From positions 1 through 10,410 of the forward strand of contig CAJTKW010000100.1 in the NCBI GenBank assembly GCA_910577035.1: a DNA stretch of 10,410 bases. The letters run 5' to 3'. The translations under genes were made by a program, and so were the position numbers. The notes beneath the pieces are model-generated. The model did no database searches. It was not told the origin of the DNA and saw only the letters and a list, made by a program, of their open reading frames with translations. Origin of the DNA: an uncultured Acetatifactor sp. (lineage in GTDB: Bacteria > Bacillota > Clostridia > Lachnospirales > Lachnospiraceae). Positions 7,801 to 10,410 of the stretch are shown here, piece by piece. Position 1 is the stretch's first letter. Each line of letters opens with the position of its first letter.

Positions 7801-9080
7801 AAGGATCAGCCGGCAGGCCTGAGACCGAAGCCCGGGAAGGGGATGCCGAGCAGAACGCGGCTGCGCATCGGGCGGACGGAGCCGGCCCTGGGGTTCGATA
7901 CTACCATGCTGAGTTATATAAGCGGGCAAGGACGCGGACGCTGAAACACCGCCGGGAGGAAATTGCCACCTGCCCGCCGGAGGCTTACGCGGCATTGCTC
8001 TTTTCCCGGATCAGGAGGACGGCACCCGGAGAGGAATGCCTGAAGATGGCAGTTACCTCCTTTGAGGGGCTGGAGCTTCCGGCGGGGATGTGGGAAGAAA
8101 TCCTGCTGCCGGCCAGAGTCAGAAATTACAGGGAATCGCTGTTGGACGCCTTTTTGGCCCAGGGAGAATATTTTTGGCAGATGGACGGGGACGGAAAGCT
8201 AAAGTTTATCTCCGGGGAACGGACGGATTGGGACAGTGAGCCCCAGGTGCCCTGGGAGCAGCTGTCGGAGAAGGAAAGGCTGGTGGCGGAAGCGCTTGCA
8301 AAGCGGGGAGCCAGCTTTGCCCAGGGCCTGAGCGGGGTGCTTTCCGGAGAATCTCCGGTGGATACGCTGCTGGCCCTGATGGAAAAGGGTGTAGTGAGAG
8401 CGGACAGCTTTGTGCCGGTGCGCCAGTGGATGAACCGGGAGAAATTAAAGAAGGCTCCGGCCCGGCAGCGGGTGGGAGCCAGGGTGAAGGCCCTGCAGGC
8501 GGGGCGCTGGGATCTGGTGCGTCCTCTGCGGACGTGTTCCGTGCAGGAACAGATGGACCGCTGCTTTGACCGATATTTTATCCTTTGCCGGGAGACGGCA
8601 GCAGCCTGCAGCCTGCCCTGGCAGGAGGCCCTGGCACTTTTGCGGGTGCAGGAGTATACGGGACAGGTACGGCGGGGCTATTTTGTCAGGGATTTTGAGG
8701 CTGTGACGGCTTCTCTGCGCCATCCGCAGGAGGAGCTGCTTTGGCTGAATGCCGCCGATCCTTTCCAGCTCTGGGGGAAACTGCTTGGCCACGAGCCGGA
8801 AAGGGCCTTTGTCAACGTGCCGGGGACGGTGGTATGCTTTCGGAGCGGTATGCCGGCGGCGCTGTTTGAACGGCAGGGTAAGACTCTGAAAATATTACCC
8901 GGCTCCGGGCCGGAAGAGACAGAAGAGGCCCTGCAGCTGTTTGTCCGGGAATACAGGGCAGGGAGAATTTATGCAGGCAGAAAACGGATTGTGGTGAAGG
9001 AATACCCCGCCGAGACGGGTACTGCCCTGGAAAAGAGCGGTTTCCTGCGGGAGATGCAGGATTATACCCTGTACCTTTAG
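4866..9080 (+). CDS. lhr: Lhr-type superfamily 2 DNA helicase, full length
   Basis: At 1404 residues this is somewhat shorter than the 1538-residue E. coli Lhr but has its whole plan. The RecA1 domain shows a Q-motif-like TPVQ (23-26), Walker A SAPTGTGKT (42-50, K49), TPESL, the DELH Walker B (160-163) and SATL (195-198). RecA2 ends in the arginine-finger motif QRLGRAGH (346-353). A winged-helix and Lhr-specific core domain follow to about 850, then the long C-terminal region of large Lhr proteins, recognisable by its GRIYAGRKRIVV-type ending. Family members are ATP-driven 3'-to-5' single-stranded DNA translocases and helicases implicated in DNA repair; the E. coli C-terminal region has been reported to carry uracil-DNA glycosylase activity. 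The start is fixed by AGGGAGG (4851-4857), eight bases upstream. A low-complexity linker at residues 966-1012 looks lineage-specific. An unknown gene follows after 17 bases. Several opposite-strand frames inside it are shadows. Confidence 0.96.
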   Translation: MDCLQLFDPGTAEWFRRTLGDPTPVQEAAWPAIAAGGHVLVSAPTGTGKTLSAFLVFLDRLKKEAVEGSLKQELQVIYVSPLKSLASDIRENLRRPLTGIGGEELVTVAVRTGDTTQRERQQMVRKPPHILIITPESLYLMLTGKTGRNVLATARTVIVDELHALIDTKRGAHLMLSLARLDALCGRPLQRIGLSATLAPLSQAAQYLAPEAVTVAAPAMEKKVRLQILSPYVDAGKPKRDPVWQELSALVYRYCQGSRSVIAFVEGRRYAEKLAYYVNQLGGEGFARVHHGSLSKEQRQEVEQSLREGKLRLLCATSSMELGIDVGEIDQVLQVGCPRSISGTMQRLGRAGHNPSRTSVMYLFPRTAAECVQCGMTARLAGEGRVERISPPEGCLDVLAQHLVSMAAFKSYEVGEVMEILPRAWPFRHVTKEDVKALLGMLAGDYEHRRDVPVRPRVLYDRIHEKVEGDGYSRMLAVSGGGTIPDKGLYAVRTEEGVKVGEADEEFVYETRLGDRFLLGAFGWKVTHIGRDTVTVTQASAEGARIPFWKGELKGRSRETGILFGKILHELQEASEAGRLESALGELGLDEAASLLGAGYLRRQIAATGGLPDHRTILAEHFKDQSGNSQLMIHSVFGRRVNGPLALLAARAAGEELGEDVDSVEEEDGFLIYSYGDKPLPEKLLERLDPESALSVLSAMLPATPLFNMAFRYNCGRALMMGVKGTGRHPLWMQRLRSAEMLNQVAGEAEHPLIRETRQECLQQLWDAEGVRELLLQIRSREILVREIYTDTPSPMSLPLQWSQEAAVMYDYAPTPRGIHRAVEEALKGEKLLLEPGTAELSQVQAREKLPQDERQLHSLLMTEGDLAAGELDIPVEWLEKLAREGRALYLEQGLWIAAEQQEEYEAMLGNGEAALTEKDVWMENAAAIVRRMLRYRGAAAVWETASRYGLEEEAARRVLEELCRRGEAVSREETVSREGSAGRPETEAREGDAEQNAAAHRADGAGPGVRYYHAELYKRARTRTLKHRREEIATCPPEAYAALLFSRIRRTAPGEECLKMAVTSFEGLELPAGMWEEILLPARVRNYRESLLDAFLAQGEYFWQMDGDGKLKFISGERTDWDSEPQVPWEQLSEKERLVAEALAKRGASFAQGLSGVLSGESPVDTLLALMEKGVVRADSFVPVRQWMNREKLKKAPARQRVGARVKALQAGRWDLVRPLRTCSVQEQMDRCFDRYFILCRETAAACSLPWQEALALLRVQEYTGQVRRGYFVRDFEAVTASLRHPQEELLWLNAADPFQLWGKLLGHEPERAFVNVPGTVVCFRSGMPAALFERQGKTLKILPGSGPEETEEALQLFVREYRAGRIYAGRKRIVVKEYPAETGTALEKSGFLREMQDYTLYL
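7771..7801 (+). repeat. 18-base tandem duplication in the helicase linker
   Basis: CCGTGTCCCGTGA occurs at 7771-7783 and 7789-7801 with an 18-base period, keeping the frame and encoding (A/T)VSRE twice (residues 969-979). It lies at the start of a Glu/Arg/Ala/Gly-rich stretch, about residues 966-1012, that separates two predicted winged-helix-like parts of the C-terminal region. It suggests recent slippage in a permissive linker. Confidence 0.6.
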
Positions 9081-9097
9081 GGATTTGGGAGGAGAAA

Positions 9098-9775
9098 ATG
9101 GACAAGGAGTTTCAGCAGGCATTGTCTGATTTTACTTTTGAGGTGGCGGACGGCGGCGCCATCCGCCATCTGACGGATCTTGGGTATACGGTAAAGCAGA
9201 TCCGGGAGCGCCTGGATTTTCCCATACCCTATGCCAGGATTCAGGAGGCGGTGTGGAAGCGTCTGGTGGAGACGGGCGTGATCTCTCTGGAGGAGCCTTT
9301 TGGGGGCTCGGCGGCGTCCCACGCGGAAGGCGCCGGTGCGGGGGAAAGCAGGGATGCCGGCACGGGGAAAAAGGGAGATACCGGCGCGGGGAGTGTGGTC
9401 AGGGTTAATTATGTCCGGGAATACGACAGCTATGGCAGGGCCAGTTTCCGGCGGGTGACGGAGACAGTTATCCGCCGGGAGGCAGGGGGAGAGTACCTGG
9501 CCTGTGAATTCGGCGTGCTCAGATACCGGGACGAAGACAGATACAGACAGATTCTTGCCCTGCTGGAGGAGAGACAGGCGGAGTATATTGACGGGCTGCC
9601 CTGGCCGCCGGTCAGGGTCTGGCACAGGGCGGAAGGGTATCTGCCGGAAGTGGAAAGGCGTCTGCGGGCAGCAGGAATGGAGCGGGAAATATGCTGGCAG
9701 CAGGGGAACCCGTTTGCTTCTGAAACGAAAAGGGGCTTGCAGGCAGGCGCATTGGCTGATAAGATAAAGAAGTGA
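9098..9775 (+). CDS. Conserved-looking 225-residue protein of unknown function, HTH-like N-terminus
   Basis: I do not recognise the family. GGGAGG (9087-9092) lies five bases before the ATG, and the gene begins 17 bases after the lhr stop, so the two are very likely co-transcribed. Residues 1-60 are mostly helical; the stretch LTDLGYTVKQIRERLDFPI (25-43) resembles a helix-turn-helix, with GYTVKQIRERL matching the usual turn and recognition spacing. A Gly/Ala-rich, probably disordered linker covers about 69-99. The C-terminal domain (100-205) is rich in Arg, Tyr and Trp, contains GLPWPPVRVWHRAEG, and ends with a short basic tail. There is no signal peptide or membrane segment. The position suggests a partner or regulator of Lhr in DNA handling, but this rests only on adjacency. 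No terminator is visible after the stop. Confidence 0.88.
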   Translation: MDKEFQQALSDFTFEVADGGAIRHLTDLGYTVKQIRERLDFPIPYARIQEAVWKRLVETGVISLEEPFGGSAASHAEGAGAGESRDAGTGKKGDTGAGSVVRVNYVREYDSYGRASFRRVTETVIRREAGGEYLACEFGVLRYRDEDRYRQILALLEERQAEYIDGLPWPPVRVWHRAEGYLPEVERRLRAAGMEREICWQQGNPFASETKRGLQAGALADKIKK

Positions 9776-9815
9776 AACTAATATTTTGTGATGATATGAG
9801 AGGAGGATATGTTGT

Positions 9816-9851
9816 ATGAAGAAATATGGTGAGGATGCTGCCGTAGATTAG
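9816..9851 (+). CDS. Possible 11-residue leader peptide
   Basis: ATG 9816 opens a frame of eleven codons, MKKYGEDAAVD, ending with TAG at 9849-9851. GAGAGGAGG (9798-9806) lies nine bases upstream, a strong site with no longer gene attached to it. An alternative ATG at 9809 is only two bases from it and gives seven codons. The stop codon's last base is the first paired base of a strong hairpin, an arrangement typical of regulatory leader peptides. It could equally be the remnant of a decayed gene; no run of regulatory codons is evident. Confidence 0.35.
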   Translation: MKKYGEDAAVD

Positions 9852-9887
9852 CAATGGCTGTCGCGGTGTATACGTTATAGCCATTGC
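9851..9887 (+). promoter_or_regulatory. Strong hairpin without T-tract between the short frame and the CD3324 gene
   Basis: GCAATGGCT (9851-9859) pairs perfectly with AGCCATTGC (9879-9887). The stem continues inward with a G-T, a T-A, one C-T mismatch, a G-T, and C-G and G-C pairs to 9865/9873, leaving a 7-base loop. No T-run follows, so it is not a standard terminator. TGTCGC (9859-9864) can alternatively pair with GCGACA (9904-9909), just before the AGGAGGG at 9912-9918, so two mutually exclusive structures are possible. A role in translation control or attenuation is inference. Confidence 0.55.
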
Positions 9888-9922
9888 CATTCCTGACAGT
9901 ACGGCGACATTAGGAGGGTGCT

Positions 9923-10246
9923 ATGGGCTATATCAGAGCAGAAGAGGTTCTGCCCGGGGAGATTCTGGCTTCCGTGCAGCAGTATGTGGACGGACAGATG
10001 CTTTACATTCCGAGGAAAACGGAAGACAAGAGAAGCTGGGGGTCCGCTACTGAGACCAGAGAGAAGCTGAAATCCCGAAATGCAGATATGTATGCGAAAT
10101 TTTGTGACGGAGCGTCCGTGAGAGGATTGGCGGACGAATATTTCCTTACCGAGAAGAGCGTACAGAGAATCATCAGGAATATGAGACCCTCCGAAGGGAA
10201 CAATAGTAGCAAGCCTTTGGGAGGGAAAGATGAACAGAGAAAATAA
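9923..10246 (+). CDS. CD3324-family small helix-turn-helix protein
   Basis: This is a 107-residue protein. AGGAGGG (9912-9918) lies four bases before the ATG. From memory it fits the CD3324 family of Clostridia: an N-terminal LPGEILASVQQYVDGQMLYIP segment, a basic SWGSATETREKL region, and a helix-turn-helix (about residues 68-89) in which GLADEYFLTEKSVQRII has the usual turn. Members are small putative DNA-binding proteins related in outline to the Mor transcription activator domain; targets are unknown. The tail of about 15 residues after the HTH is polar and probably unstructured. The last 17 bases overlap the next gene in another frame, implying translational coupling. It is preceded by a hairpin-containing leader that may control it. 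Confidence 0.82.
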   Translation: MGYIRAEEVLPGEILASVQQYVDGQMLYIPRKTEDKRSWGSATETREKLKSRNADMYAKFCDGASVRGLADEYFLTEKSVQRIIRNMRPSEGNNSSKPLGGKDEQRK

Positions 10247-10410
10247 AAAAAGGTCATTCGAAAAAGGATATTATAAAAATCATGCCTGCCAGGAAGCCTT
10301 TACCTGTAAGGTATGCGGGAGACCGGTGGTGCCGGAGGGGGCCGGAAGCGGCCACAGGAATCATTGCCCCAACTGTCTGACCAGCCTCCATGTGGATGTA
10401 GAGCCGGGAG
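10230..10410 (+). CDS. RNHCP-domain protein, 3' end cut by the window
   Basis: ATG 10230 opens a frame running past the window end; 60 codons are visible. GGGAGGG (10219-10225) lies four bases upstream, and the start lies inside the end of the preceding gene (17-base overlap, +1 frame). The protein begins with a basic segment, then CKVCG (C26, C29), and the family signature RNHCPNCL at 43-50 with C46 and C49, followed by SLHVD. The two CxxC pairs make a zinc-ribbon-like site. The RNHCP domain is a named family of unknown function, and usual members are about 90-130 residues, so perhaps half is missing here. Coupling to the HTH gene suggests a shared unit. Confidence 0.9.
   Translation, partial: MNRENKKRSFEKGYYKNHACQEAFTCKVCGRPVVPEGAGSGHRNHCPNCLTSLHVDVEPG

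Noticed and set aside
7306..7995. 229-codon minus-strand frame inside lhr
   Set aside because: Proline/serine/alanine-rich translation opposite a G+C-rich gene, with no motif; a shadow frame.
9851..9887. Rho-independent terminator after the lhr operon
   Set aside because: The stem is strong but is followed by CATTCCTGAC rather than a T-tract, so it was listed as a regulatory hairpin instead.
1..10410. CRISPR array, tRNA, rRNA, toxin-antitoxin or phage genes
   Set aside because: No regularly spaced repeats, tRNA-like cloverleaf, rRNA-like sequence, or recognisable toxin, antitoxin, integrase or structural phage protein was found on reading both strands.

Overview
The window looks like chromosome of a Gram-positive, Clostridia-type gut bacterium, most likely Lachnospiraceae. 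The grounds are the G+C-rich coding DNA with strong AGGAGG-type ribosome binding sites, a Cache-type chemoreceptor, a CD3324-family HTH protein and an RNHCP-domain protein. This assignment is inferred from gene content, not from a marker gene. All supported genes lie on the + strand.

Left part (1-735): two imperfect direct repeats at the very edge resemble the end of an IS21-like element. A near-consensus extended -10 promoter follows, then a 146-residue protein with 13 cysteines and no recognisable family, closed by a perfect 14-bp-stem terminator. This is a self-contained monocistronic unit.

Middle part (736-4733): a promoter and a leader with an inverted repeat precede a surface-anchored family-43 glycoside hydrolase with a C-terminal CBM6-like domain. 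A transmembrane Cache/HAMP methyl-accepting chemotaxis protein follows 45 bases later. The pair probably forms one transcript linking arabinoxylan-type polysaccharide degradation to movement. The hydrolase gene has a strong in-frame internal ribosome binding site and ATG just before the catalytic domain, which could yield a second, cytoplasmic form.

Right part (4734-9775): a weak promoter precedes a complete 1404-residue Lhr-type DNA helicase. Seventeen bases downstream is a 225-residue unknown protein with an HTH-like N-terminus, a glycine/alanine-rich linker and a conserved-looking C-terminal domain, probably co-transcribed with lhr.

Right edge (9776-10410): an 11-codon reading frame with a good ribosome binding site ends at the base of a strong hairpin without a T-tract. 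Then come a CD3324-family small HTH protein and an overlapping RNHCP zinc-ribbon-like protein cut by the window edge. The short frame plus hairpin may be a regulatory leader.

I saw no CRISPR array, rRNA, tRNA, complete transposase or recognisable defence system. The best candidates for something undescribed are the dual-start hydrolase, the leader-like structure before the CD3324 gene, the lhr partner protein and the 13-cysteine protein.
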